DNA of 64,000 nt from Undaria pinnatifida (GCA_012845835.1 JABAKD010000026.1:9447058-9511057), one strand, 5' to 3'; shown: positions 42,341 through 52,495, counted from the first letter of the stretch. Made by a program: numbers and translations. The notes: generated from the sequence alone by a model not told the origin.

Positions 42341-42344
42341 TCAT
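42069..42344 (-). CDS. Hypothetical minus-strand exon, weak support
   Basis: An ATG at 42342-42344 opens a frame whose middle part looks protein-like (DSLNHGKGLALEMDGEWFGD) and which meets a possible donor GTATCG after SSAAQK near 42130. A further minus-strand frame upstream (42882-42553) contains KTTPRVSVELDAKSKNRTRR followed by a GTGAGT-type donor near 42649. The two could belong to one small intron-containing gene. No family was recognised. Confidence 0.3.
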   Translation of the reverse strand: MIPSRSIAESQGNRDAGRASRPEMAHCLSTSLDLRGTLSNKPDSLNHGKGLALEMDGEWFGDAQESPSSAAQKVSLVACLSSHAPSKWKES

Positions 42345-42887
42345 CTGATACTACGCCAGATTCTGGCCGAGGGGATACGGGACAGGAGAGATACTTAAGC
42401 AACGCTGTGCATGGGTCCACTCTCGTGAGGTGAAAAAGGACGGCCAAGAGATTGAGGGTGGACTGGGGTTTGTTGGGATTGGGTTAGCAAAGGGCACTTT
42501 GGACAGACGAATAAGCAAAAAAAAATGTGGCGGTTTTGGGTTCCCGGCTGATCTACGAGCTCGACGATGAGACGCCAAAGTGCCCGCCCAGGAAGGAGGT
42601 GTTGTTGGTTATATAGCTCAGCGCTGGTCGGACACACAACTCACCTATTTCCCCTCTCCTTGTACGATTTTTGCTCTTCGCGTCCAGCTCGACCGAGACG
42701 CGCGGCGTGGTCTTCCCCGCCGTTGCGGTGGTTGTGCTTGTCGGGCAGTGATAATCACGACTACATATGTGCATAGTAGCCGGGATTCTAAGAAAATTCA
42801 AAATTGAAAGTGTAAAAACATGCTTGAAAATGGTACGAAGCGCTGTGTATCGGTACCGCATGACCGATGTTTTTCGATACATCGGAC

Positions 42888-42930
42888 GATCCGATGTATA
42901 TTGTATACAAGGTTCCCCTCCGGGAAGTGC
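42888..42930 (-). mobile_element. Possible R2-type end
   Basis: On the minus strand TTCCC, CGGA loop and GGGAA are followed directly by CCTTGTATAC, the same end as loci A-E. No CTCTTGGCATT motif was found upstream, so support is weak. Confidence 0.25.
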
Positions 42931-43599
42931 CTAAGGGAGTGGCGCAAGAACGAAACCAAAACATCCAACATCTGACTGTCTGTGGGCAAATAAAATGTGC
43001 CTGGTGGTACTGAAAACTCTGTTCTTGTCCGAAGCTCGAGAAGCGGAGTGTGGGGAGGCGCCCTCCCGGGTACGGTTCGCTCCCTCGCCCTCGTGGTGGA
43101 GAACCGTAAATAAGTGGTAAATTAGGCTCGACCCCCATGGCCGTACCTGGCCCGATAATTAAATTATGATTTTTTTTTTGGTCGAATATTTTGGTCAACG
43201 GCACGTGTAAAATATCACAAATACAGGCAGTAGTAAGTAAATGTTGCATAACTTTTGATCAAATGGGAGTACGTCGGCAAACAGGGTATCGGATTGAAGC
43301 GCTTGATGTCGTCTACCCCATGGGATGACACGTAGAACGATCGACGTGTAATACAGTGGCCAAGAGGAGAGCCAAGACCGAACGAAAATCTGTGTCAATG
43401 TATTTGTTCTTTCAAGAATACAAAAGTAGAGCCCCGAGTACAACCCACATTATGCCACTACATGCTCCCTCAAGCTACATCCATAAACGTATGCCTGCAC
43501 AACGCGCCTACCCTGTGGGCACGATAATGAGCTGCCCGAGACAACCATGCCCTCAAGGTACGTGCTCTCGCTAACAAACGCGAACCCTTTCATTGACGT

Positions 43600-44075
43600 A
43601 GACTTATGGTCCACCAACTTCGAGCTGCACCCCCCCGGGAAAGCATCATCCCCGACGCAGTGACACTCGCTACCGAACATCCGGATGGGCCTCGTGGCAA
43701 TCGGGTTGACTTTGACGCGGCGTCGACTCTCTGGCACGGTGCAAATGGGACCTGGAGATGACAAGAACTGGTTGTGGTGACGTTTGAAGGCTCCGACTCG
43801 CATCTTGTGCCCGCACGTACGGCAGTGCTGGTTCCGCCGCTTAGCACCCGCCGCCGAAGAAGCGCCTGACACAGCGCTAACATCAGCACCAGCAGCTCCG
43901 GCAGCTTGCGATGAACTGCTGGCTCCTCCCACATCCGCCATCGGCGCAGGAAACGAAAAGCCATCTGGCGGTGACGGCAGCCAGGGCTCTGCCGGCGCGG
44001 CTGCAGCGCCTTGCACATCCGTGGGCGCACGAAGCTGGCTCCTGACGGACGCTCCCACGGTTTGAGCGGGGCCGC
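43600..44075 (-). CDS. Last exon(s): C-terminal zinc-binding segment
   Basis: A minus-strand frame (open 44058-43450) is Ala/Pro/Gly/Ser-rich and then encodes KRRNQHCRTCGHKMRVGAFK followed by HHNQ. CxxC with two later histidines suggests a small zinc site. Its acceptor and true stop are not fixed: TCCGTCAG near 44050 is a possible acceptor, and the frame beyond about 43700 has no clear match to the rest. Confidence 0.45.
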
Positions 44076-44228
44076 ATAGTGTCCATCATGTTGATGTTCT
44101 CGCCGTGCCTGCCACGTTCGAGATAGGGTGCGCAAAATGGCCGTTGTCATTCGCTTGCGTACAACGCTGGAACACGGGCGGAGCGTGCAGGAAGGAAAAA
44201 TCAAACCGGGTTCTTAAATCTTGCTCAC

Positions 44229-44677
44229 TTTTTCCAGAAAGACTTCAAGGATGCAGCCGTCTTCCTAAAAATGGGCACCGCCGGACTCTTTTGTTCTTCT
44301 ATGGCAGATACGGCCTTGTTTCACTCGATCGCGAAGGCATCGAAGTCAGGGCAAGACTGCGACCCACTCGCACGAGCAAATGTCAGCCACATTTCACCAA
44401 GCTTGGTGCGCTCGTAAGCGGCACTGATCGGCATGGCGGGCACCTGCACTCCCTGCATGATTGCGAGGGCAGCCGCCGACTGCGTCAGGTCCGGAAGCGG
44501 GACGACCTCGCCGTCAATCTCCTGCCCATCCAACTCGGAATCACCAAGCGATTCTACCCCTCCACCCCCTTCTGGAACACTCCGGACAAACCCGCTGCGT
44601 TCCCCCGTATCGCTATACGCGTTCGTCGGCACCCAGCTTGAGTACTTCGCCTTTCCGAAAAGCATGGACGTCATCCT
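44229..44677 (-). CDS. Exon 8, with TGA in place of a tryptophan codon
   Basis: It starts after TTGACAG with MTSMLFGKAKYSSWVPTNAY, then a Gly/Glu-rich linker and ISAAYERTKLGEMWLTFARA. DFDAFAIE is followed by TGA (44323-44321). The same frame then runs NKAVSAIEEQKSPAVPIFRK and on to FWKK at a GTGAGC donor (44228), phase 2. A TGG-to-TGA change is the simplest reading. Confidence 0.6.
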
Positions 44678-44833
44678 CTGTCAAGACAAGGAGCCGGCGA
44701 TAGGGAATCGTTACTGACCATGCAGCGTCGAATGAACATAATGAATACGGGAAAAACTTGACGATTAAACCGCGACAGAAACTATCACCCGAGCCCTTCG
44801 AGCAATAACGCGCTCATTCTATGGACATCCGAC

Positions 44834-45475
44834 CTGAACGGCTTCGAGCACCGGCCGATCGTAGAACCCCCCAACAGATGAGTCAAGGCCAAGGTTGTTG
44901 ACGGCCTGGCGCAGGTTCCACCTGTAGTTGTACTCGAGGAGCAGGAGATGAGCGTGAAGTGGTGAAATACACCATGCCGCCAAGAGGTGCATGCGCAAGT
45001 AATACCCCTTCAGGTTATCGGTGCCGCAAACACAGCGAAACAGCGAGCAGCCCGTCGCGGAATCCTTGCCTGCCTCGAAATACAGGGCGACACCTGGAGG
45101 GTCACTCAAGCAACCGGCTTTGATGTGAACTCTGAGTTGCTTTACGGCCTCCCATGCTTCTGCTCGGAGCAAAGGCTGCTTGGTTTTGGCGTCGAGGAGG
45201 TGGCCGTAGATGCGGTGAACCAAATCGAAGCGATCGGCTAGCTGGTCGGATTGAGGAATCACCTTGTCGGGTTTACAGACGTCATCGGGGGGCAAGGTGC
45301 AATTTGGTTTTTCACTGTCAGCATCCACGTCAATCTCACTTGGTTTTTGACAAGTCAAAATTCGGAGGTCAACGAAATTGACCCGCTCAAAACTAGGAAA
45401 GAAACCTCTTGCACTTTTGAAAACGAAACGACATTTACACATCTTTAGAACGCGTCCCACAACTTGTCGTACCTG
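44834..45475 (-). CDS. Exon 7: conserved C-terminal part of the transposase-like region
   Basis: In a frame different from exon 6 it encodes QVVGRVLKMCKCRFVF, an acidic stretch, HIKAGCLSDPPGVALYFEAG, CVCGTDNLKGYYLRMHLLAA, HLLLLEYNYRWNLRQAVNN and GGFYDRPVLEAVQ. These blocks are continuous and well kept. Part of 45420-45330 may be intron, since TTTCCTAG lies there as a possible acceptor. It ends CAG before donor GTCGGA (44833), phase 0. Confidence 0.6.
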
Positions 45476-45479
45476 CGGC

Positions 45480-45714
45480 ACCTCTGAAGAAAGTACGCTC
45501 AGTCGGTTTTCTTTTTTTCCTTGATCTCTGCAGGAGTCTTCCCCAATAGACGCAGCGCTGCTTCCACGGCCGCCAGATCCTCCGAGTGGACCATGAACAA
45601 TGCATCTCTGAGACGCGCCATGTACGCCCCACACGCACCGTGGCTCTTGAGGACAAGTTTTCTCAGCCGCTGCATGGCGTGAAACGGATCCAGTTTGAGA
45701 CGCAGCCGGCCCAT
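45480..45714 (-). CDS. Exon 6: transposase-like helical block, ends in a stop
   Basis: It starts after GCTACAG with MGRLRLKLDPFHAMQRLRKL. LDPFHAMQR is like the conserved D.FH...R helix that follows the second Asp in several DDE families. RDALFMVHSEDL and LGKTPAEIKEKK follow. TGA at 45501-45499 interrupts the frame. The next codons (AYFLQRCRR) still look native, so the stop seems to be a point lesion. Confidence 0.6.
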
Positions 45715-45941
45715 CTGTAGCAAAGGCGTTTTCCGATGGAGTACACGAGAACGAAACTATTTTTGTTATTTAGATCACAGAGCGCGACCGCAGGGCTTCG
45801 ATTTCCGAACTGTGCAAGTTTGAAAAAAAAAAAACGGCGCAACAAAGCGTACGCCATGCCCAAGGGTAATACACCCCTCTGCGATCCGTGCCAGGTGTCT
45901 AAAAAACTGATGGGCACAACCGACAGCCAACCTTTGCTCAC

Positions 45942-46698
45942 CTCAAGAAGGCTTTCCGCTTCACCTTGGCCATCGGGGCCGGCTTCCGCAACGGTATGGT
46001 CTTCGGCCTCCATGGGCTCGTCAAGCTTCACCTCGCCCACACCCCGCTCCGTTTCGCTGCGCTCCACCTTTGTTTCTCTCCGTCCTATTTCGCCAACTCT
46101 CGCACTTGTAGCAAGTGACGACGCAGATTCGGTCAGAGCTTCGACGCCAGCAAGTTCTCCAGCGAAGAACGGCTCAGACGGAGTCACAAATCCAGCCAAA
46201 CCCGTGACAGCCGCACCCGAACTTCCTGCCGTTGAGGACGTGGCTCCTCCACCAGCATTCGGGCCGCCGCCGTGACCCGCAGCTGCAGCCGGGGAGGGTG
46301 TCATCCCTACTGTCTTCCGCATGCGATCTGCGTCCCACAGCAGATTTTCACCCAACCGGCCTCCCACCTGCGTGGTCGGCTGGGTCCGTGGTGCATCGGT
46401 CTCTTCAGGATACAAGGTGCATGCGAGGGGCACAAGCACCTTTGACAGCCGCACGACCCACCGTCGAATAAGGCCGCGGGTAGCACGTAGAGGGGCGAGG
46501 AAGATGCCTGTTGAACCCCATGTCTCCTTTCCGTACTCGACGATGCAGCCTTCTCCCACGCACTCATCTCCGCCCCAAGTGTAGAGACGAACACTATCCC
46601 CGGAGTGCAACTCCTCCGATTCCGTGAAAATCGGATCAGAAAGCTCCGAGATGCGCCCGTACAAGACGTATGATGCGTATGCATCGCGTGCAGCATAC
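45942..46698 (-). CDS. Exon 5: Exo III motif and a long linker
   Basis: After acceptor CTTGCCGAAG the exon completes the exonuclease with YAARDAYASYVLYGRI. Exo III is YxxxD, so the domain is of the DEDDy subtype and all four acidic residues plus Tyr are present. The rest is an SH3-like stretch (SGDSVRLYTWGGDE) and a low-complexity Gly/Ala/Ser/Glu linker. It ends GAG before donor GTGAGC (45941), phase 0. Confidence 0.75.
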
Positions 46699-46891
46699 CT
46701 TCGGCAAGGAGAAAACAAGGAGGACGAGGCAGGGAACGACGGTGACGTTCAACACCTCCGACGTATGCTTTCTCTGCACCACAACATCACCCGCGTGCGC
46801 AATGGTCAAGTGGACAACGTACACGAAGGAACAGCAGTACGCGAGGATTGGGCTACAGCCGATGCTTCAATGTGTTTCAAACGCAGCTCAC

Positions 46892-47658
46892 CCCCTCTGC
46901 TCCTCCCCGAGCTCCGCCACGTTCCAGCGCGAGAGTCTCAGGTGCTGGTCCTTCTGCAAACGTTGTCCCAGGAGATGAAGGCACAGATCCGCGAGGCTCC
47001 GCCTTCGGCCCACATTCACCTTGCGTTGCAGCGCCTGTCTTGGTAGATCAACTACATTGCGTACTTTCACACCAAAGAACCGCTGAAGCCGAGTGCAATC
47101 ACCCTTGATTCCGACACCCGTCTTGGCGAGACCAGCATCCTTCAACAAGCACGCTAACGACTGCGGCAGTTTGTCGGGAGGAGTACGTTGACCATGCAAG
47201 ACATGAAAGATAACCACTACCTTCCCTGTAGCCAACTGGATCGTGGCGGGTGGATTGGGAGGGGCACCAGCACGAGATACCTCCCACTCGATGTCTAGAC
47301 CAAGAACACGGCCGCTAACCCTGGCCTCCTGCCGGAGCTTGTCAACCCCGGCCCTGACAAGCTTCGTGTCTCTGCTTGCGTGAATGCAGCCGACTTGCCG
47401 TACATCGAGAGGAAGCTGAAATATCGGACCGTCAGAGGAAGTCGGCACATCATCATCATCGACAGAAAAATCGTGCCCCTCATCTCGCATCTCTCGAAAG
47501 ATCTCCACCATTAACGCCCTGTCTTTGCAGCACATGTCAGTGTACAAAACCGTTGGCAACTGAAACCCTCTTCCCGTGTATCGTGTTGCAAACAACAGTT
47601 TGACGTCCGCCTTGAGTTCCCTGAGAGAGGCCGACTGCAAGGCCTTCTGAAACACAAC
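46892..47658 (-). CDS. Exon 4: second acidic motif and most of the 3'-5' exonuclease domain
   Basis: It starts after CGTCTACAG. TVLYTDMCCKDRALMVEIF holds the candidate second catalytic Asp. About 80 residues later the exonuclease begins. Exo I is VLGLDIEWEV (D and E of DxE, near 47285-47303), then PPATIQLATGKVVVIFHV. Exo II is GVGIKGDCTRLQRFFGV (near 47075-47120). After NVVDLPRQALQ come SLADLCLHLLG and RWNVAELGEEQ. These are the usual landmarks of a WRN/DnaQ-like DEDD exonuclease, which removes nucleotides from 3' ends with two metal ions. It ends at donor GTGAGC (46891) in phase 2. Confidence 0.8.
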
Positions 47659-47940
47659 CTGTAGACGAGGAGAAGACGACCACGAACGTGAGGTAAAGAC
47701 TGCTCTGGTACGAAAATGCGACCAAAGGCACAACAAAGTCCAACCTGCTACTCAACGAATCGCGCAGACAGTGGTCATCATCCGCCGGAGCGGGAACACG
47801 GTTCCAGTCAACAATGACAACGACGTAAAGGGATACTCAAGAGTCCGTTCTCTACATTGATACGAAAAAAAAAATGGACCACTCAGATAAACCTCGTATT
47901 GAAATTGAATCTCAGCCCTTCTCAACCACTCCCAACGAAC

Positions 47941-48117
47941 CTGCTCGAATTCGTTGAAGAACGTGACCATGCAGTGGACAGGCTTCCTACCACCCGCAGC
48001 ACCGGAGTCGAAAACGCGTACAAGCTTGACATACTTGTGAGAGCCGTCCACCTTCAGCACTTTTCCGTCAATGCTCTGTTGGCACAGGTGGCAAAACAAC
48101 TCCCGAGACCAGCGTTC
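47941..48117 (-). CDS. Exon 3: first acidic motif of the transposase-like core
   Basis: 59 codons in phase 0, from ERWSRELFCHLCQQ to FFNEFEQ. VDGSHKYVKLV is the candidate first catalytic Asp strand. NEFEQ joins VVFQKALQSASLREL of exon 4, a pattern (NE.EQV then helix) that is continuous only if intron 47940-47659 is removed. The donor GTTCGT is non-consensus at +3 to +6 but phase-correct. Confidence 0.65.
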
Positions 48118-48360
48118 CTGGAAATCACAGGGTTCAACCAAAGAATTTGCGTCAAAGGAGTACTACGTGAGCAGCAGGCGGGAACAGGGCCTCCATGGCT
48201 GACAGCGCTAAAGCTGTAATCGAATGTACCGCTTGGGGTGACGAAATATAAAGTGGAATGTGCTGTCACGTACAACCCTACCTTTTGGATAAGGGTCTGA
48301 CGACCAAATTTTCTCAGCTGACTCCGTCGCTACCGTTGCAACCTCTACAAGCACCCTCAC

Positions 48361-48785
48361 CTCGCCTTCCACTCCTTGCACCAGCTTGTCGAGCTTTGCA
48401 TCGGGCCTGTTCTGCATCACATCGCACCAAACCGATGACAGATAGTGTTCCGAAGGCACAAAGCAATTGTACCCGTCGGGATCACCGAAAGACCCAAAGT
48501 CCCTGACTGCTGTGATCGAAACACGTTCTGCTTCCGCCACAGAAGCATGTTGTAGTACTTGAGCTCCCTCGCGTGGACTTCCTTCAGGTGCGCCTGCTCC
48601 AAAGCGGCGCGCGACGCCGCGAAGCCTTTGGCGTGCACCAAATTATCGGTGATTTCTTCCAGTACGTCCGTGTGATTAGCGGACTTGCGAGTCAGTACGA
48701 AAGGAAAGCTCTCCCGCACGAATAGAGGAAGCTGCGACAAAACTCCAGCATGCCGGCTCGAGAAGCTCTCAGGAACGGTAGAACC
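48361..48785 (-). CDS. Exon 2: rest of the N-terminal domain, with a frameshift
   Basis: It begins after the acceptor CGCGTCAG and encodes LSQLPLFVRESFPFVLTRKS and the helix-rich EQAHLKEVHARELKYYNMLL. It then changes frame between about 48535 and 48470 into GDPDGYNCFVPSEHYLSSVW. No usable intron explains the switch, so I read it as a one-base indel. The exon ends at GAG before donor GTGAGG (48360). Confidence 0.6.
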
Positions 48786-48956
48786 CTGACGCGGAAACAC
48801 AAGAAACAGGGTCCACGTCAGTAACATCCAAGGTCCTCGCTGATGAGGTGTGCTGTGGCCCGACAACAATGCCACTGCTATTGTGAAGGGTCGTTCTTTC
48901 GTGTGAATCCACCAGCGTAAACAGCGACGAGACCGCTTATTGTATGCCAGTCTTAC

Positions 48957-49418
48957 CTTCCCCTTGCCCTTGTTGTTGCTCTTGCAGCAATGGCAGTGGT
49001 AAAAATACCCGAGGAGATCGCAGCAGGAGTTCCGCAGAATAGCTCGTCGGGATTCCTTCTGCGTGAATCCTTTTGCAATCACTCGAGACGTCGTTTTGCA
49101 GCGCGGACAAGGCGGCCGTCCCTCCGGGAACGCAGCAGGGAACGTGAACTCAGGGATCCACACGAACGCGGAACGAAGCTGATGATCTTCCAAGTCCAAG
49201 GTCTTGAGCATCGTCGGATTTGGAGGGTGAACCCACAGGTCGTCGAATGGATACTTCCCGATGACGTGATTTGGGGCGCTCCCCGAAATCTTTTCCTTGA
49301 TCTGCGCCAGGAACTTGCTCTGACCCGAGGACTGCACCGGCGTGGTCTGTTGACGCGTACGGCGGGCCAGGTGCAGAATTGAGCAAACGGAACAACTGAC
49401 GGGTCTGAACGCGGGCAT
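48957..49418 (-). CDS. Exon 1 of the transposase/exonuclease gene: cysteine-rich head
   Basis: ATG at 49416-49418 is the first Met in a frame that is open a little further upstream. The exon encodes KYPFDDLWVHPPNP and then FPEGRPPCPRC, followed about 40 residues later by YFYHCHCC. The paired cysteines suggest a zinc ribbon. It ends at AAG with donor GTAAGA (48956-48951). The domain resembles the presumed DUF6729 module, a call made from memory of its FP.G.P.CP.C pattern. Confidence 0.65.
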
Positions 49419-49469
49419 CGGGCTGGTTCTGTCACACGTACGTGGGTCTCCTGACACACCACCAATTGC

Positions 49470-50019
49470 CTACAGTACAACATGCTTCGAACTTATACTC
49501 GTAGAGTCTACCTCCCCTCTCGAAAAAACACACCATAAGTGCCTTCCTCTATCCAGTACACCGCGAGCATCGCAGCTACAGCAGTTTCTCCCTCTGCGGC
49601 GAACTTAAGATAACCCAAACAGGTGACGCCTCACAGCAAACATTGGGAATGCGGCACGGGCAACACTACAGCAACACACCTCACGACTACTTGTGCGCAC
49701 ATGTTGCCAACAGCAGTAGTGTCACCAATACTCTGTTCCTCGCAGTAGCAGAGCAATTTATCCATTTTTCTCACCGGCAAGGGAGAAGGTTGCCCGCCTA
49801 TGCTGTTGCTGCTGCTGGATGCCGGTGTAGGCAGAATCGCGGTGCTGCTGCCGCTCCCGCTGCCGCTGCCGCCGCCGCCGCTGTTGCTGTTGCTGTGGCT
49901 GTTGCTACTGCTGTCGCCACCTCCGCCGCTGCTACCTCTACTATCCCCTCCGGCCGAGGAACGACGTTGCCCAGCACTGCTGTTGCCCCCGGCGGAGTTA
50001 CCCTGCTCTGCTCCTCCAA
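49470..50019. other. Upstream region of the exonuclease gene, with CTG/CCG-rich low-complexity tract
   Basis: From 49800 to about 49975 the plus strand is CTG, CCG and GCC triplets (GCTGCCGCTGCCGCCGCCGC type). Both strands are open: poly-Ala/Val or Leu/Pro on plus, Ser/Gly/Asn on minus. The minus-strand Ser/Gly frame could be an N-terminal low-complexity part of a gene read toward 49.6 kb, but no start or splice site decides this. The copia element is inserted at its right edge. Confidence 0.5.
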
Positions 50020-50024
50020 CCCCC

Positions 50025-50536
50025 TGTTGGTGATAGCGGCAGTGTGTATCGGCCGAGCTGCTGTAGATCATCTGATTGGATAATTTGAATATTGAATTGC
50101 CAATTGTAGTAAGTTGATGCTGGATATTCTGGGAATATTCTTTGTGGTTCTTCGGTAGGTTGTACACAAGTACGAGCTATACAATGGACCGTAGGTGTGT
50201 GTGTCGGTACATTGGTATGTGGTACATTGGACACTTATCCAGTAGGAAGTTTCAGGCATTGTCGCTGTAGGTCTGAGTATCAGGCTATTGTCATGTTAGG
50301 GGTATTGTTTGTGGTACGGGCAACAACCCGAGGGTTTTGTGGCACGTCTGAAAGTACATTAGGCCGTGTTCTGTGTTATTCGTGATCGGGTAGTTGCATA
50401 GCGTGATCCTGAGGGTGAGGTTGTGCGCGCCCACGAGCGCCCCCACCCTGCTCACTCCACCTTGCCTACCTGTCTCAGAAGGGCAATTGCTCAATAATAC
50501 AACATATTTTCCCCAGAAGCCACGAGTTTACCTACA
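50025..50536 (+). repeat. Left LTR of the copia element
   Basis: Starts TGTTGGTGATAGCGGCAGTG and ends GAGTTTACCTACA. Aligned with the right LTR it lacks one GGC triplet at about 50040 and carries about ten substitutions. Confidence 0.9.
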
Positions 50537-50627
50537 CGCTATAGCGTCAAAGGTGTCTACTGCTCCGTCGTCCCCTTGGACTACATTAGACTGCTGTACG
50601 AGAGAGGCCTGATCAACCTGTCTCATC

Positions 50628-51240
50628 ATGGCTGAACCGGGGACACCTGCGGGTGGCCGAGTTCAGAGTAGTCCGCAGGATGTTGGTGAGAGGATGGTTT
50701 CCCTAGAGACGCAGTTGTCCCAACTTACGACTCTAGTCACGTCGCTAGTTGATCAACAGAAGGAACACGTGGAGTCCTCTGTGTCTGCTGTCGCGCCGGG
50801 AGACGGCGGAACAGAGTATGCTGGTGGTACGCATTCTAACGATGATGCTACTGGCAGGACCGCGGGAGGTACGGGCGGCGATGCCCAAGGCCTTGGCGTG
50901 TCCAGCATGGGGGTTGGGAGTAGTAGCCTTGCTGGCTCAGGCTTGAACCCTAATGTATTCGCTGTTAATCGTTCCTCTGCTGGTGCTGCAAGCTTTGGTT
51001 CGATTGGGATTGGAAGTGGGGCTGTAGGTAGCCAGTCTTTCGTTCCCGGGATTGTAGGTAGGGCTCTCGGAAGCCAGTCCTCTGTTCCTCCCGAACCTAC
51101 TCCGTCGAGCAGGTGGTGGGAAAGTGTCGCCAGTGGAAACAATCTGATTCCTGGGACCGGCATTACTGATACAGGAGATAAGTTGGGTGGAGGTCCTTTC
51201 AAAGTTCCCAAGGCTCCTGTTTTCGATGGCCAGACGTGTC
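50628..51240 (+). CDS. Copia gag, N-terminal part
   Basis: ATG at 50628 follows a leader of about 90 bases after the left LTR. The protein begins with a low-complexity Gly/Ser/Thr region containing a heptad-like stretch (SLETQLSQLTTLVTSLVDQQ, likely coiled coil). It reaches FKVPKAPVFDG, the start of the copia gag core (F.G..Y..W), where the frame fails: the next core residues (SYPSWSQNFLLSARHNNLYE) are in another frame from 51236, and this frame ends at TAA 51270-51272. Confidence 0.8.
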
Positions 51241-52495
51241 TTACCCCTCATGGTCGCAGAATTTTCTGCTAAGTGCCCGGCACAACAATCTGTATGAGGC
51301 GTTTGTTTCCGAGACTGAGATCCCGATCGCTGACATTGGTTTCGACTTGACCCCCTGGGTAAAGAAAGGATTCAGTGTGGGTGTGCTGCGTCGCGCTGAT
51401 ATGGCATGGTGGTTTCGGTTCGACTGCTTGAAGAAGGATAGTCTGAAAACTATGGTTCGCCACGCTGGTTCTTTCAGCAAGGGTTTTCGAGTGCTGAAAG
51501 ATCATTTTCTGCCGTTGAGCCAGAGTCAGATTCGTGTGAAGGAGGAGAAACTCAAATCACTGCGCATGCGTTCGAATGAGAATCCCTCGATCTTCTTTGC
51601 ATCTGTGAGAGAGACGCTTGGTGTGCTTCAAATGCTGGAAGTCAAGAAAGATGACAGAGAGGTGTGCAACCTGATGCTCGAGGGGCTGTCGCATGAATAT
51701 AAGACTCTGCGTGAAACTCTGGTGGTGTTCTGCCCGAATGATGCGTCATTTATGGAGACTAAAGTGCGTGAACGGTACCTCGACTTGCAGACTCAAGGTG
51801 GTCCGAAGAAACACAGTGTTGCTCTGATGTCTAGGCCTGAGAAGAAGAGTGCGAAGAAGCAGAACTACAAGTCAAGGTCTAACTCCGAGTCTGATTCATC
51901 TAAGAAAACGGCGTTTCAAGGGAAGTGTTTCAAGTGTGGAGAGGTCGGTCACGTGAAGAAGGACTGTCTGGCTCGTGTGATCGCTCATCCCTCCCAGACC
52001 GGATCATCCAAGGACGCCAAGAATGAAAACGGTGAGATATCTGAGTTGTTAGTGCTTCTGTCCCAAACTGACTCGGACCTGATGAGGGATACCTGGAATG
52101 ATACCATGGTGTTTCTGTCCCAAAATCTCTCAAACGATTGGAGTGATGACACGTATCTTGCATCGTGGTATGACTCTGTACTGGTGAATTGGGTGAATTC
52201 TTATGGTGCTGATATTCCAACGCTGTACAGTGAATTGGCGGACAGGATAAGGAACTATGTCGGTAGTGATCGTGTTATTCGTGATTCTATTCGTGAATAT
52301 GCCACTCTCACCAAGAAGAGGTGTTTCGAAGATTGGTATGCAGACACAGGTACCGCTTTCCACATGACAGATTCTCTCTCTTGTATGAAGGATTTGAAGC
52401 CTTGCCACAAGAATGTAAAGGGAATTGGTGGCGTGACTTGTGAGGTAGCTCTTTCAGGAACTCTGGAATTGGTGTTCGTGTCTGCTGACAAATAG
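51236..52495 (+). CDS. Copia gag core, zinc knuckle and protease
   Basis: It continues gag after the frame change. A CCHC zinc knuckle, CFKCGEVGHVKKDC, lies at 51926-51967. After a spacer the protease active site is DWYADTGTAFHMTDSLSCM (DTG near 52345), with all key residues present. TAG at 52493-52495 interrupts the protease. The next codons stay in frame and read VELKNVLCCPKLGYNLFS, the expected protease tail, so the stop is a point lesion in an otherwise continuous frame. Confidence 0.88.
   Translation: MSYPSWSQNFLLSARHNNLYEAFVSETEIPIADIGFDLTPWVKKGFSVGVLRRADMAWWFRFDCLKKDSLKTMVRHAGSFSKGFRVLKDHFLPLSQSQIRVKEEKLKSLRMRSNENPSIFFASVRETLGVLQMLEVKKDDREVCNLMLEGLSHEYKTLRETLVVFCPNDASFMETKVRERYLDLQTQGGPKKHSVALMSRPEKKSAKKQNYKSRSNSESDSSKKTAFQGKCFKCGEVGHVKKDCLARVIAHPSQTGSSKDAKNENGEISELLVLLSQTDSDLMRDTWNDTMVFLSQNLSNDWSDDTYLASWYDSVLVNWVNSYGADIPTLYSELADRIRNYVGSDRVIRDSIREYATLTKKRCFEDWYADTGTAFHMTDSLSCMKDLKPCHKNVKGIGGVTCEVALSGTLELVFVSADK

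Larger units (their letters stand above)
43600..49418 (-). pseudogene. DDE-transposase-like protein with an embedded DEDDy 3'-5' exonuclease, decayed
   Basis: This intron-rich gene spans almost 6 kb. Order of parts on the minus strand: an N-terminal cysteine-pair domain (49418-48361); a first acidic motif, KVLKVDGSHKYVKLV (about 48045-48000); a second, VLYTDMCCKDR (about 47550-47518); a WRN-type exonuclease domain (about 47400-46650); a variable Gly/Ala/Ser linker; a helical block, KLDPFHAMQRLRKLV; a block, GCLSDPPGVALY to EYNYRWN; and a C-terminal zinc-binding CRTCGH segment (about 43825). VDG and YTD look like the first two acids of a DDE/RNase H-type transposase. Six GT-AG introns of 156-282 nt keep phase. 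Lesions: a frameshift near 48500, TGA at 45501-45499 with a frame change just after, and TGA at 44323-44321 where TGG is expected. Proteins of similar layout, with a DUF6729-like head, are known to me from fungi and algae; that comparison is from memory. Confidence 0.7.

Noticed and set aside
49643-50083. Ala/Val-rich plus-strand frame across the triplet tract
   Set aside because: Triplet repeats are open in all frames; the frame also enters the copia LTR.
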